Below the pieces are notes generated by a model. That model saw only the letters and a list, made by a program, of their open reading frames with translations. It had not been told where the DNA came from and searched no databases. Positions 33,078-43,753 of a DNA stretch of 64,000 nt are shown here, piece by piece (position 1 is the stretch's first letter; the number at the start of each line of letters is the position of its first letter). A program made the translations under genes and the position numbers. The stretch is from assembly GCA_029721435.1 (NCBI GenBank), contig CM056574.1, positions 78,091,001 to 78,155,000 on the forward strand. The letters are read 5' to 3'. Origin of the DNA: Gymnothorax reevesii (taxonomy: Eukaryota > Chordata > Actinopteri > Anguilliformes > Muraenidae).

Positions 33078-34146
33078 GATAATGTGTAACACACATGGAA
33101 AACACAAGCTACACTACTCCGTTTAGGACATTTTTTCCTGAAACATCATCTAAAGAATTGTTCCTCAAAGTTTGTATAGATTGTAAATACCATGGAAGTT
33201 AGCGTTCAATAGTAGAATGTTCTTGATAATGACACCAGTTCCGGCTTTTCATATTGGAAAAAGCAAACGGGAAGATTCTTACTTCAATTGTTGATTAATA
33301 GTGATCCCTTCGGTCTCTTTGAAATGCATACTACTTTTTATGGAGAACATTATCAGTCGCTAGTAAAATATTAGGATGTTCCTGTGGGATGCACACCCCT
33401 TCCCCCAATGTGCCTGTAGAGTGTTCACCGTTCATCTTGCAGTATTTTGTCATAAAGGACTCATGGTCGCAAAAGTTATCTTAATAACAATGTTTAATGT
33501 GCTGGAAAAGAAATAAAATTTGTATATCTTTATATGTACCATGTTTTGCCTTAGTAATTTATGTGACATTTCATGGAGTTTGCAGCAGCAGAACCTAGTA
33601 CCTCATTTTCCCGCCAAAATAAACGGGCCCTCTAAGGGTTAAAATTGTCCTTGAGTTAGTGATCCCTAGAGAATAATGATGAACTATAAAACTAACCTTC
33701 CCCAAATAACCAGGCTTTAATATCAAATTGTTTCATTTTCTGCTTTTTGAGTGAGTTACTAGGTTCTGCCATTGGACGGCAGACCTCTGCTCTGCCAATC
33801 TTGCTTAAACATTTCATTATCATTAGATTAGAAAGCCTTCATGTAAATATAAATAATAATCAAGCTACATTAATAGAGCAGAATCAAAATGTACTCATTA
33901 TCTGTTAAAACAACTTACAATAAAATGAAGAATACAAATACTTTAAAGTGAACGTTCATCCAAAAATGAAAATTCACTTATAATTTACTCGCCTCAAGGC
34001 TAATTGAAGGGTCTGTTAATTTCTTTTGTCCTCAAAATAGTTTTGGAGTTTTAAGACAGAACAGCATTGAAGAGAAATCCAAATGAATGGAATCCTATGG
34101 TGGCCACTTTTTTCAAGCTTCAAAAAGCAACATTTTGAAAAACACG
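33078..34146. other. No gene; recurring AACCTAGTAAC strings and a possible MITE piece
   Basis: AACCTAGTA occurs near 30926, 31093 and 33590, and in reverse complement near 33764, around the Tc1 insertion. CCATCCAATAGCAGAACCTA near 30910 and its near-complement near 33775 suggest an older element split by the Tc1. AACGTTCATCCAAAAATGAA near 33952 resembles the end of a widespread fish MITE. Confidence 0.35.
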
Positions 34147-34908
34147 AAATTCCGTCATACTACTCATGTGACATTTTCGAAGTGTCTGCAAGCCCCGACA
34201 ATGATTAGAATCGAAAAGATTTTAGATTCAATGTCTTTCGCCAAAATGTCCAATGTAGCCACTTAGCCAGGAGCCAAGTTTTGTTTTCCGCAGGAAGAGT
34301 GAAATTCTGTTACTTAGAGGACGCAAAATACTAAGAAGAAGTAGTAGTGCCTTAGAACACCCGCCATAAAACAAGAAGAAGAAGAGGACCTTGAAAACGT
34401 AGCCTCGAGCTTGTGTTCACAAGCAAGTAGAGTTGCCAAGTACGCGAATCTAATTGTCATACATTTACGGCTGCCATTTCCCGCCGATTCATTGATTGAC
34501 ACTGTCTGCTCACAACCTCAGGAGCAATGTGAGAGAACGCGCCCTCCCTCCCAGCCCCTCGAGTAACTAAATGAAAGAAAATCCCCCCGTCTAATACTGC
34601 ATTCGGCGACACCCGTAAACATGAGTCGTGTCGTGAAGTAAGTCGAAGGTACGAGGAAGGAGCATTTGGACAGTGAGGTCAAAAGAACGGAATTCGCCAG
34701 TCGCGTCTCGAAAACACGGCTCGTGGGACGTATTACCAAATGCAGCATTAGTACTATTGTCTAATTTGTATTGGGCTTGTTTTTGAAGCTGCAGTCGCTA
34801 ATTTGTCCTTTCAGGGGTGGCAAACCTGCATGCAAGCAGTGAATTGCCGCACGTGATAGGGAGATCTGCGAGCATCACGTTTATAGTTTATGAAGCTAGT
34901 GTTATGCC

Positions 34909-35428
34909 TGTGATCCACTTATGCTTTTAAGGCTTCCGCACGCTAGAAATCGTGGCCGGTCGGAAGCTTTTGGAAGCGCCGGGAACCATCCGGAACTCGT
35001 GCAAACAGTCGTAGGAAGTCAGAGTGATTGGGGAAAGAATTTTGTCCCATGATCCACTAACGCGAGCATTTCAGATTTATTTTTGCCAACATCAACAATA
35101 AATATGGCGTTTGTTTTTGTAAATGGTTTCTAATTGGCTAATTGCAGAGGAAATAATCGCCACCTAGTTTGCACTTAACCAACTACTACTCCCGCGTCCT
35201 CCCGACAACTCATACCGTCCGACAAAATCAAACTGGTTTGATTTTGTCGGAAGAGGGGTCAGAGTGTTTTGATCCCGTCGGAACCTCTCTTATTCAAGCC
35301 GAAGGGTCGGTACAGGTCGGGAGTCATGATCCACCTACATATTGCGCGTAACAGAAATTTCCACTCGTAACTGGTCGGAAGGGAAGAATTGGGACAATCA
35401 GAGGCCTTGAAAGCGTAAGTGGATCACA
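34909..35428. mobile_element. MITE with 25-bp TIR and an internal perfect hairpin, copy 1
   Basis: The ends TGATCCACTTATGCTTTTAA (from 34911) and the complement of TTGAAAGCGTAAGTGGATCA (35407-35426) form the TIR. Bases 35219-35250 are a perfect inverted repeat with 15-bp arms (CCGACAAAATCAAAC) and a 2-nt loop. A second copy lies at 45246-45748. There is no coding capacity and no clear target duplication. Confidence 0.8.
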
Positions 35429-35455
35429 CACATTAGTTTCTTAGTCAATGATTAG

Positions 35456-35608
35456 GTGCTTTCACACCGGAGGCGAAACAAATTTTTCACACGACAGATT
35501 AAATTCAAAGGGAAAGCAAAGACGCTAACACACGCGAAACGCATTTGCGTCTTTGCATTGACTTTGAATGTAATCTGTCGTGTTTCGTGTCCGATGTGAA
35601 AGCGGCTT
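35456..35608. repeat. Hairpin MITE, copy 2
   Basis: Related to 27407-27574: GCTTTCACACCGGAGGCGAA at the left and GATGTGAAAGCGGC at the right, with ACGACAGATTA against TAATCTGTCGTG inside. The copy is shorter than the others. Confidence 0.8.
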
Positions 35609-36824
35609 TAGCTGGCAACCTTTTTATTTGGCGCATTTTAATGCCAGCTAGCGAGTTAAATGCTCGCGGTCCAACTCTAGCCAAATTAGTTTGCATAGTA
35701 ATGGCTATACGCATTTTAAATTGACTGCATTTAAATGCATGAGATATAATATTAGCTAGCTAGAAAGAGAGCCTTTATGCCAACTTAGCTTGCTATATTT
35801 AATGTATGTATATGCCAGTTAGGTGCCTACATGGCAAAGTTATAATTATTCACTATTATCCATTGATGTATATGAGCAAATCCAAAAATAATACTACTAC
35901 GCAGGTGTACCGGAGGGCATGGCAAAATAGCAGTTGAAATGTAAAAATGGTTCACGGCTAAATATTCACTTTGTGAACTATAAACGTGATGCGCGCAGAT
36001 CTCCCTATCGCATGTGGCATGGTTCACTGCTTCCATGTACACAAGCTCGAGACTAGGCCCTCCTCCTTTTTCGTATTTTGAGTCTTCCAAGACACAGAAC
36101 TTCACTCCTGGCTGGGTGGCTACATTGGACATTCAGGCGAAAAACAGTGAAAAGGAAGTCTTTTCGAGTCTAATCATAATGTCAGGGCTTGCAGACACTT
36201 TTAAAATGTCACACGAGCAGTATGGAGGAATTTTATGAGAGGAACGCTTTGAAGTCGGAACTCTGACTTTTCAAATGGGAAAGATCCTAGTTTCGACTTA
36301 TCTCAAACGTAGCATTAGCATCGCAGCATAGGTCTGGGCTCGTGGGGGCAGGCGGGGCTGTAGCTATGAGAGTTGAGACCAGAGTCTTCTCTGGCTGTGA
36401 CTGCCTGAGGTGAGTGATTATGACATGTCTATCTCTGTATTAAAAACTCAAATTTTGCCGGGGCTAGGTTTAAAACATCCGGGGCCAGAGCTAACAACAC
36501 CACTGCCCTGGGTAATGTCTATACTTCGCAGACCTGAGACCAATTACTAATCAGCCACACCAGCACTCAGCAGATAGAATGCAAACACCTTGGAAAAGAT
36601 AGCCGATTAGCAGAGGGAACATCATTACCTCCTCGACCATCATAAACAAGAAACAACCAGGGGCCTAATTTATCATTGTGGATACACCTTTTTTCCACTG
36701 TTTTGTGCGTATGCACTTTTCTCTGCCAAATTTGGGATCTATCAAGCCCAAACCTGACGGGAAGAAGTACAGACATTTACACCAATTTTGAGTATGGCGT
36801 ACCTTGATTTACAAACTTTTTGAA

Positions 36825-37541
36825 TGTTATGACTAAGGCATGTATTTGTATTTAGATTGTGTTTTCATGCTTGGAGTGCTGCTGTTTTCCTTTGCTGTCT
36901 TCCGGTTCAGTGATCTAGGTTGCTGATTGGACAACAGTTAATTGCACACAGCATAAAGGGAAGTTGCACCAGAAGACGGCACCCCGCCTCCTTCCTTCCT
37001 TCCAACGTTGTCTACGCAGCATGTACGATGATTCTTTGTAGACGCTTGTAAGAATTGTAAATCGGACGATGCAGTTCGTTGTGTGTCTTTGAAAGAGTCT
37101 GAAAGAATTGTAAACCTGGCGATGCAGTTTGTTCTGTGTCCTAGTCTTTGTGAACTCTTGTCAAGTTTGCATGTTCGTGTGTGTAAGGTGATTGATATTG
37201 AAACCTGAAACATCGCAAATGTAAAGAGTACTCCTGGACTCAGGTGGGGGGGAGCTTTTTTTTTCTTTACGATATATATAAATTTTTCTCCTGTGTCGTA
37301 AGCGCTTAGGTAGGTTAACATATTGTTCTTTTATTTCTTTTTTTTAATGTCAGGTAAGAGTAATATGTAGGGTTGTTTTGTTTGTTATTTTCTGCTATGC
37401 CCTCCCTGAGGTCGCAGAAACTCCTCTAGAATAAAATCGAAAGTTTCGATTGCATCTTTGTTTGTTGGTTTTACTTTGAAGTAAGGAAGGAGCAGGTCAC
37501 TTTTATGCTGCGCTACGGTTTCCCCTAGGCCGGGCGTAACA
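36825..37541 (+). mobile_element. Retroviral or ERV-type LTR inside the Harbinger element
   Basis: It begins TGTTATGACT and ends GGGCGTAACA, so the ends form TGTTA/TAACA. A TATATATAA box lies near 37271 and AATAAA near 37430, in promoter-then-polyadenylation order. It is followed 5 nt later by a proline-type primer site. Only this one LTR and a short leader are seen; gag, pol, env and a second LTR are absent. The right boundary is secure because of the primer site. The left boundary is chosen from the inverted ends and is less certain. Confidence 0.65.
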
Positions 37542-37843
37542 TGAATTGGGGGCTCGTCCGGGAACAGGAGGAATTGGCGACGCAGCAGCTGCATCAGAGA
37601 ATTGGAGTGAGTAAGGGAGAGAGGAGCGTGGATTATTGCGGATTTAAAAGAACAATCAAAGCCACAGCAAAGTCCAGTTTTCCTAATGTAATTGGTGCCA
37701 TTGACTGCACTCACATCATGATTAGGGCCCCATCGGTGAATGAAATCGTATACTTGAATCGCAAAAATGTGCTTACAATTAATACCCAAATCACAGAGAT
37801 GTCAAGTCTCACGCATTCGGCGTCGGTCTCATGCATTTTTTAG
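37541..37843 (+). pseudogene. Chimeric frame: retroviral leader joined to Harbinger transposase
   Basis: The ATG at 37541 uses the last base of the LTR, and the frame runs through the primer site and leader for about 33 codons. From about 37639 it reads Harbinger transposase: SSFPNVIGAIDCTHIMIRAP, with the first catalytic Asp in AIDCTH, and then NEIVYLNRKNVLTINTQ. It stops at 37843 after loss of homology, before the other catalytic residues. A GTAAGG donor-like site is at about 37611. The join is in frame, but the product would lack most of the transposase. The family is PIF/Harbinger (HARBI1-like, DDE_Tnp_4). Confidence 0.7.
37547..37563 (+). other. Retroviral primer-binding site, tRNA-Pro type
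   Basis: TGGGGGCTCGTCCGGGA is complementary to the 3' end of tRNA-Pro, the primer used by gammaretrovirus-like elements. It lies 5 nt after the LTR end at 37541. Confidence 0.85.
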
Positions 37844-38628
37844 GCTTGTTCACCGTAGTCCGCAATAATTAATTGAATGCTTAATGAGATTCTCAGGCGG
37901 AATTAAAATCCTTCTGCATTGAAGTTTCCGTTTCACTTGCGTAAAGGTGCACCTCATCACAAGTAACATTGAAAGCGATTATGACTCCAGACTTCCCGTG
38001 CTTCTCTTTACTTTGGGATTGGAAACAATGCATGTGTTTCATGATCGTTTAAATTGTTTCAATGAAATAAGACCATTTAAAATGTTTTTTCCATTGCTTT
38101 CAATCCCTCAGTAAAGACAAGCCTGAGAATTCCCAAGTCACAATCGATATCCGTGTTATTAGTGGGGAAATCCACCATAATGCACGATGACTTAAATTCC
38201 GCGAGTGAATTTTTTCAGTGCGCGTTGCTTGAATAACTGCTGACTTTGACATAGGAACGTGAATGCCACTAAGAGGAGAGACTCACATCTAAGGCGAAAG
38301 CCTTGGCATCTCTGAAATCATATGTGACGCCTATGTGCTCATAACGAATGTAGTGGCACGGTGGCCTGGCTCTACACATGATTCATTCATCCTGATGCAC
38401 AGCAGTGTGGGGGCTGCGCGTGACGGCTGGCTACTTGGCGAGTGCATGTAGGCTACACAGTTTACTCAGTCATTGAAAGCTGCTGCTTATAATCATCAAT
38501 TCAAGGCTGACGCCCCATCCTTGTGACTTACAGGTGGTAATGGCTACTTCCCGAGGGAGTAGCTGCTAGAGCCTATCCCAGATTCACAGGGCGGTCAGGA
38601 AATCCAGTGTAATGAGGTCCATGCTTGC

Positions 38629-38894
38629 GCGGTGGAGCGCGCCATCGGGCTCCTAAAAGACTGAAGGCGCTGCCTGCATTCGTCAGATGGTAGGCTCCTC
38701 TACCACCCGAAAAAGGTCAGCAAGATCATCTGGGGTTGTGCCATCCTGCACAATGTGGCAGTAAGGTGTTGGGTTGCGCTGCAGCCGGGCCTCCCTCCAC
38801 CCCAGCATGTGGACCCGGACCCACAGGCCCCTGCCCGTCGTGAGGGTTTTCAACGGGGACTAAGGGCACGAGCTGCGGTGATGCAGCTGTTGTG
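38629..38894 (+). pseudogene. C-terminal Harbinger transposase segment
   Basis: One frame reads AVERAIGLLKD at 38629-38661 (the acidic residue of the ERxFGxLK motif) and then meets a stop. From about 38697 another frame reads LYHPKKVSKIIWGCAILHN and VALQPGLPPPQHVDPDPQA, ending QLL at the TGA 38892-38894. This is the usual end of HARBI1-like transposases. Together with 37639-37800 it shows that the element once encoded its own transposase. Confidence 0.75.
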
Positions 38895-40746
38895 AAGTGC
38901 CCCCCACCCCCCATCTCTCACCCCTCATGTTGAACTAAAGAATGTGTGTGTGTAGCTCACGAGTTTCTCAGTTTCAGTCTTGCAAAGTTGTGTTTAGTTT
39001 TCAGTATTGCAAGAACCTCATATTTCATTCCTCGTACATTTGATGTCCACAAGTTGAGACAGAAATAAATTCATTCAATATGAAACACAACATTGTAATT
39101 TTTGTCCCTCTATGCAACTAAAACAAAACACACACCTACTGCAATTGACAAATGATTTGACAAGAAGGTGTGTGTTTTTTTTTTTTGGATTGCCAATGTA
39201 AGACTTGTGACCGCAGCACTTGGGGGTTTTATGCTTCTTGGTGAGGCCGAGGCGGTGGCTTATTAGATGAGATTGTTTTAATTTCTGGAGGAGAAATTGT
39301 TTGGTCCAACATTATGTGTTCATTTCTCTTCGTGTTCTGAGTTATATGTTCTTGTTCCTAAATAAACCACAAGACCAAGTGATCATACAGAATTAGTGCA
39401 AATACCGGCCAAAGAGGACTTTTTTCCTCACCTTTACAAGCACCTGTTTCTCACTCACTGAGAAGTTTCGCTTCTTTCCGCGTTTCCCACCCATGCTTCA
39501 CCGTCTTCCACAGACGTCACTCCATAAATCCCCAGCTCGCACATGGCTACTTTACATGCAGATGCTCATTTGCATTGACCATATACGGTTGTGTCTGGGC
39601 GTGTAGAGGGCGGGATATGAGGCGCATTCACGTCCGCACTTTTCTTGGGTCTGGTGTGATTTATCAATGGAAATTGCCGAGAGCTGTGCGTAGGCACAGT
39701 TTGATAGATCTGAAAAGGGTGTAAATATTTTGGGTGTACGCCATTTTTGGCATTTCACCATAAGTGAAATTTAGTGGCACTTTTACACCCTTTTTGATTA
39801 ATGAGGCCCCAGGACAAAAGATGTGAGAAACCCCACAAATAAGACCAAACCAGTCCTGTCAATAAAGTAAAATACCCAGAAGCTGAAAGCAGCTCTAATC
39901 GAGGCAGGAAATATTCAAAGGGAAAACCTGTAACATGACACAATGGTAGTCTTCTCTGTGTAGATGATATTCATCTTCAAACGTTGGAAAATATTGCCCC
40001 CAGGGGATGCTGCAGGCTGGATGCAAATACTGGCTATCCCCAGAAATGTTCCAAAGTAATTGATTTTCAACTGTGGTACACGCAGCTAGTTTTCTCTGGA
40101 AATGAAGAATTTAGTTTGGCACTATGCTGGGTGGATAGCTATCTGACTAAAGGTGGCACTCTTAAGAGCTAATATTCTACTAACCTAATATTCCATATTC
40201 CAAGACAATCCTGAGCGCTCTTTAGAGCGCCACCCTTAGTCAGAAAGCTATCTAGCCAGCACAGTACCAAACCAAACTCTTCATTTTCAAACAATTCTAG
40301 CTTTGTCTATCACGACATTACGGCTGTTGCTGACCTCTTGGCCGTGCTGTCGCGCTGTTTGTTGGTGATCATTCTGCTTGAGTTGAGACAGAAGAAGACA
40401 TGTAGGATTGAAGCTGAAGATTTACTCTTGTTTAAACAGAGTTTTATGAAAATAATTTGTGTGTTAAGGCTCAGACAGTAATAGATATTTGATGATTTGC
40501 TCCCAAGGTATGACCTTTGTCGCATTAGGGGCAGGGAGAATCTCCCTCCTTCTTTTTCCCCTTTTTCCTGTAACAATTCGGTGAGCAAACAGCCAGAAAG
40601 ACAGATTGCAGAGGAGGCAAAAACTAACCCTAAACGCTTCTTTCAGTTCTTTAGCAGAAAAAGGAAAGTCAAAGAGCTTTTTAAGTGCATAAAGAATAAA
40701 AATGGATCGCTACTATATGATAACAAGGATATTGCGGTGGTCTTAA

Positions 40747-41890
40747 CACTAGAACCGCCATGACGGTCATTTTGACCATTCTGAAATTTGTTTGCGTCAT
40801 AACTTTTCAAATTAAAAGAATACAACCTTGAGGGTCACTGACTTTTCCTAAAAGTGTCTATATTTTAACGTGCAATTGATATTATATAGATTACACCTAC
40901 AGAGCATAAAATATCACCAAATCTACCTATTTCTGCCATTAGCGGTCTCACTGACCGTACAGTTTTGCGGCTTTTATTTTTTTCTTTTGGTTGCCTGGCA
41001 ACTAACCGATGCCAGTATCAGAGTTGGTAGAGTAGAGTAGTCTAGAATTATTTTATTGGGCAGCACTGGCAAAAAGTTTGAGCCAGCAACAGCGGGATAC
41101 ACTGGCACCAAAACGGAGGCAGTGCCAGGTCCACAGGAGCTGCTCACAAAATAAGAGGCTCGTCACCGCTGCAGATGCTTCAGAGCCGTCTGTGGGAATT
41201 GCACCAGTAGAACAGAGGTCACCTGCGCAGACCATTACGAGTAGACTAAATGCTACGCCATGCCAACAAATAAAAAGGTTATCAGAAAAAAAAGTTCAGC
41301 ACCTACCTATTGTTTTATAATTCCGTGTCATTGTTCCGATGAATTATTTCATAATAAATAAGATAGGCTATTCCTTATGGTTATGTTGTCATAAATGTTG
41401 AATCCGAATGTGTATTAATCAAAATAGATGTTATTAATTGTTGCTTTTGTCGTTCTGAATTGTCTAATAATTTCTTTACCCAAAAATATCTTTGTGAATG
41501 TTTACAAAAAAGCCACTTTCACACTGGACGCGAATGAATTTTTGGAACAACAGATCACATTCAAAGTCAATGCAAAGACGCAAATCTGCGCGAAACATGC
41601 TTATTTGCGCCATTTCATTGAATTTGAATGTAATCTGTCTTGCGAAAAAAAATTTTGCGTCTGGTGTGAAAGCAGCTTGATTCAAGTTAATTATAGATAA
41701 TTCTATTGCCTATATATTCATAAATGTATTATTAAACTTGTTAAAATGTAATGCTGGTGTTGTTTCGTTCTTTTGAGATACATGGTAACATACAAGATGC
41801 ATTAATTGCTTAATTAGGTGCTCAGAGAGACGGATGACAATATTATGAACCTAGCGGTCCAAACAACCGTTCATGGCGGTTCTTGTAGTG
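40747..41890. mobile_element. piggyBac-type non-autonomous element
   Basis: TTAA (40743-40746) precedes CACTAGAACCGCCATGACGG. The right end is the complement of CACTACAAGAACCGCCATGA, followed by ATAA (41891-41894), a one-base variant of the TTAA duplication. TTAA targeting and the TIR fit piggyBac. It splits the LINE reading frame exactly at this site. A small frame (41078-41320) of basic residues has no clear motif. It carries hairpin MITE copy 3. Confidence 0.75.
41511..41676. repeat. Hairpin MITE, copy 3
   Basis: GCCACTTTCACACTGGACGC at the left pairs with GTCTGGTGTGAAAGCAGC at the right. Inner TTGAATGTAATCTGTC pairs with GATCACATTCAA. It lies inside the piggyBac-type element. Confidence 0.85.
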
Positions 41891-43753
41891 ATAAAATTCC
41901 GGCACTTTTTAGTGTTAAACAGTTTCTTTGTTGAGAATTTTACCTCAGAGTGGGTCTTCATTCGGCCAGAGGGCATGTTAAATGCTCAAGATTATTTAGC
42001 GGAAATTGAGGTTAGGGATAACAAAGTATTAGACAAGTTGCATAAACTAAAGGCAGATAAGGTAGCAGGCCTGATGGCTTATATCCTAGAGTGCTCAGGG
42101 AAGTTGGTGAGATCATCTTTAAGCCACTATCTGAAACCTTCAGACGGTCTTTAGACACTGGAGAAATACCAAATGATTGGAAACAGAGCAATATAATTCC
42201 AATTTATAAGAAAGGAGACCGTACTGAGCCAGGAAATTACAGGTCAGTCAGTTTAACTTGCATTGCGTGCAAAATACTGGAATCTATCATAAAAGATGAG
42301 CTGGACTTATTTCTTGAACGTAGCAGTATATTGAGGGACCGCCAACATAGTGTCCGTAAGGGAAGGTCATGCCTGACAAACCTTCTGGAATTTTTTGAAG
42401 AGGACACCAAGACTTATGACCAGAGCAGGGCTTATGACATCATATACTTGGATTTTCAGAAAGCATTTGATACAGTAGCGCATAAGAGACTAATTTTTAA
42501 AATGAGGTCCATTGGAGTTACAAGAGGTATTCTGGAGTGGATTCAAAACTGGTTACAGGACAGAACACAAAGAGTGGTGGTCAGTGGTATCTCATCTGAG
42601 CTAAGTATGGTGGGGAGTGGCGTCTCCCAGGGATCGTTGTTGGGACCCCTGCTGTTCCTCATCTATATTAATGACCTTGATAGGAATATTGAGAGCAGAT
42701 TAGTTAAATTTGCTGATGATACTAAATTCAGGGGTTTGGGAAATAGTTTAGAGTCCACTAAAGTGATCCACGATGATTTGGATAAAATCCAGAATTGGGC
42801 AGAAATGTGGCAAATGAAATTAATGTAGCAAAATGTAAAGTTGTACATGTAGGTAATAAAAACATTTGACGGGATTACTTCATGGGAGGTTTAAAACTGG
42901 AATGTGCTCCACACGAGAAAGATCTGGGAGTGATTGTTGACCAAACCCTCACAGGCTCAAGCCATTGTACCACAGCAGTTGAAAAAGCCAAGCAGATGCT
43001 GGGATACATTGCCAAAAGTATTGAGTACTAATCTAAGGAGGTGATGCTTCTTTTGTACAACACGTTCATCAGACCACATTTGGAGCATTGTGTACAGTTC
43101 TGGGGACCATACTTCAAGAAAGATATAGAGGCTCTAGATAAAGTTCAGAGAAGAGCCACTAAGCCAATTCCAGGTATATAAGATGAAAGCTATGAGAAGA
43201 GGCTGAAGATCCTTAATCTCTTTAGTCTTAGGAAAAGGAGACTAAGGGGTTATTTGACTGAGGTTTTTAAATATGTTAAAGGGATTAACAAAGTGAATTA
43301 TGTGGGATTCCTTCGACTAAGTGTTGTTAGTAGAACTCAAAGTTGACTAAAGGTAAATTTAGCACTGATATTCGTAAATATTTCTTCACCCAAAGAGTAA
43401 TTTCGATGTGGAATAGCTTGCCTGGCCATATTGATGAGGCAGAGACCTTAGGGGTTTTCAAGTGCAGGCTTGACTTAAAGCTAGATTCCAATGAGCCATT
43501 GAGTATCTGAAGGGATATATTCACAATCGTATAAAGAAACTGGCTTGCGTTGTTGGGCTGAACGGCCAGTTCTCGCCATTCATTTTATGTTATGTTAATT
43601 AAAAAAAAATTATTTGGTACATTGCTGGGAATAGCCAGTACTTGCATCCAGCCTACAGCTCCCCCCGGGGGCAAAATTTTCCAACTTTTGATGTTGAATA
43701 TCATCTACGCTGAAAATACTACCACTGAGATTTTACTAATGCTGTAATTTTTA

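Larger units (their letters stand above)
34147..36231. repeat. Large inverted repeat with interrupted arms
   Basis: The left arm (34147-34420 and 34828-34885) matches the complement of the right arm (about 35965-36231). Shared strings include AAGTGTCTGCAAGCCC, AATGTCCAATGTAGCCAC, CTCGAGCTTGTGT, GATAGGGAGATCTGCG and CATCACGTTTATAGTT. The left arm carries an extra 400 bp (about 34421-34827). The spacer holds the MITEs at 34909-35428 and 35456-35608. Two copies of one repeat head to head, or a foldback element, would explain it. Confidence 0.7.
36661..39809 (+). mobile_element. PIF/Harbinger transposon with CAG target duplication
   Basis: The ends are GGGCCTAATTTATCA (36661) and the complement of TGATTAATGAGGCCC (ending 39809). 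CAG sits directly outside on both sides (36658-36660 and 39810-39812), a 3-bp duplication of Harbinger length. Inside are two segments of HARBI1-like transposase, both broken. A retroviral LTR and leader (36825 to about 37635) lie between the left end and the transposase. TIR similarity beyond about 15 bp is patchy. Confidence 0.8.
40580..43600 (+). pseudogene. CR1/L2-like LINE, 5'-truncated, interrupted and decayed
   Basis: Coding begins near PERQIAEEAKTNPKRFFQFF (about 40590), the linker before RT. It is interrupted at 40746 by the TTAA element and resumes near 41895 with NSFFVENFTSEW. RT follows with GDRTEPGNYRSVSLTCIACK, AYDIIYLDFQKAFDTVAHKR, GVSQGSLLGPLLFLIYINDL and FADDTK at about 42709. 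The C-terminal part (EKDLGVIVDQTL, then KDIEALDKVQRRATK) is readable to about 43500 through stops and shifts. The 3' end is TTTTATGTTATGTTAATTAA plus A-rich sequence. It is a jockey-superfamily LINE of the CR1/L2 type; the exact clade is not certain. Confidence 0.85.
39955..43715. mobile_element. Foldback-type MITE split by a LINE
   Basis: Segment A (39958-40052: GTAGATGATATTCATC, CCCCCAGGGG, CAGGCTGGATGCAAATACTG) recurs in reverse complement at 43614-43712. Segment B (40100-40172: TGAAGAATTTAGTTTGG, GATAGCTATCTGACTAA) recurs in reverse complement at 40213-40295. The order A-B-spacer-B'-[LINE]-A' means that a palindromic element of about 460 bp was opened by a LINE insertion between B' and A'. 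Confidence 0.75.

Noticed and set aside
36938..37321. 127-residue minus-strand frame
   Set aside because: It lies across the LTR, has no motif, and is opposite to the LTR signals.
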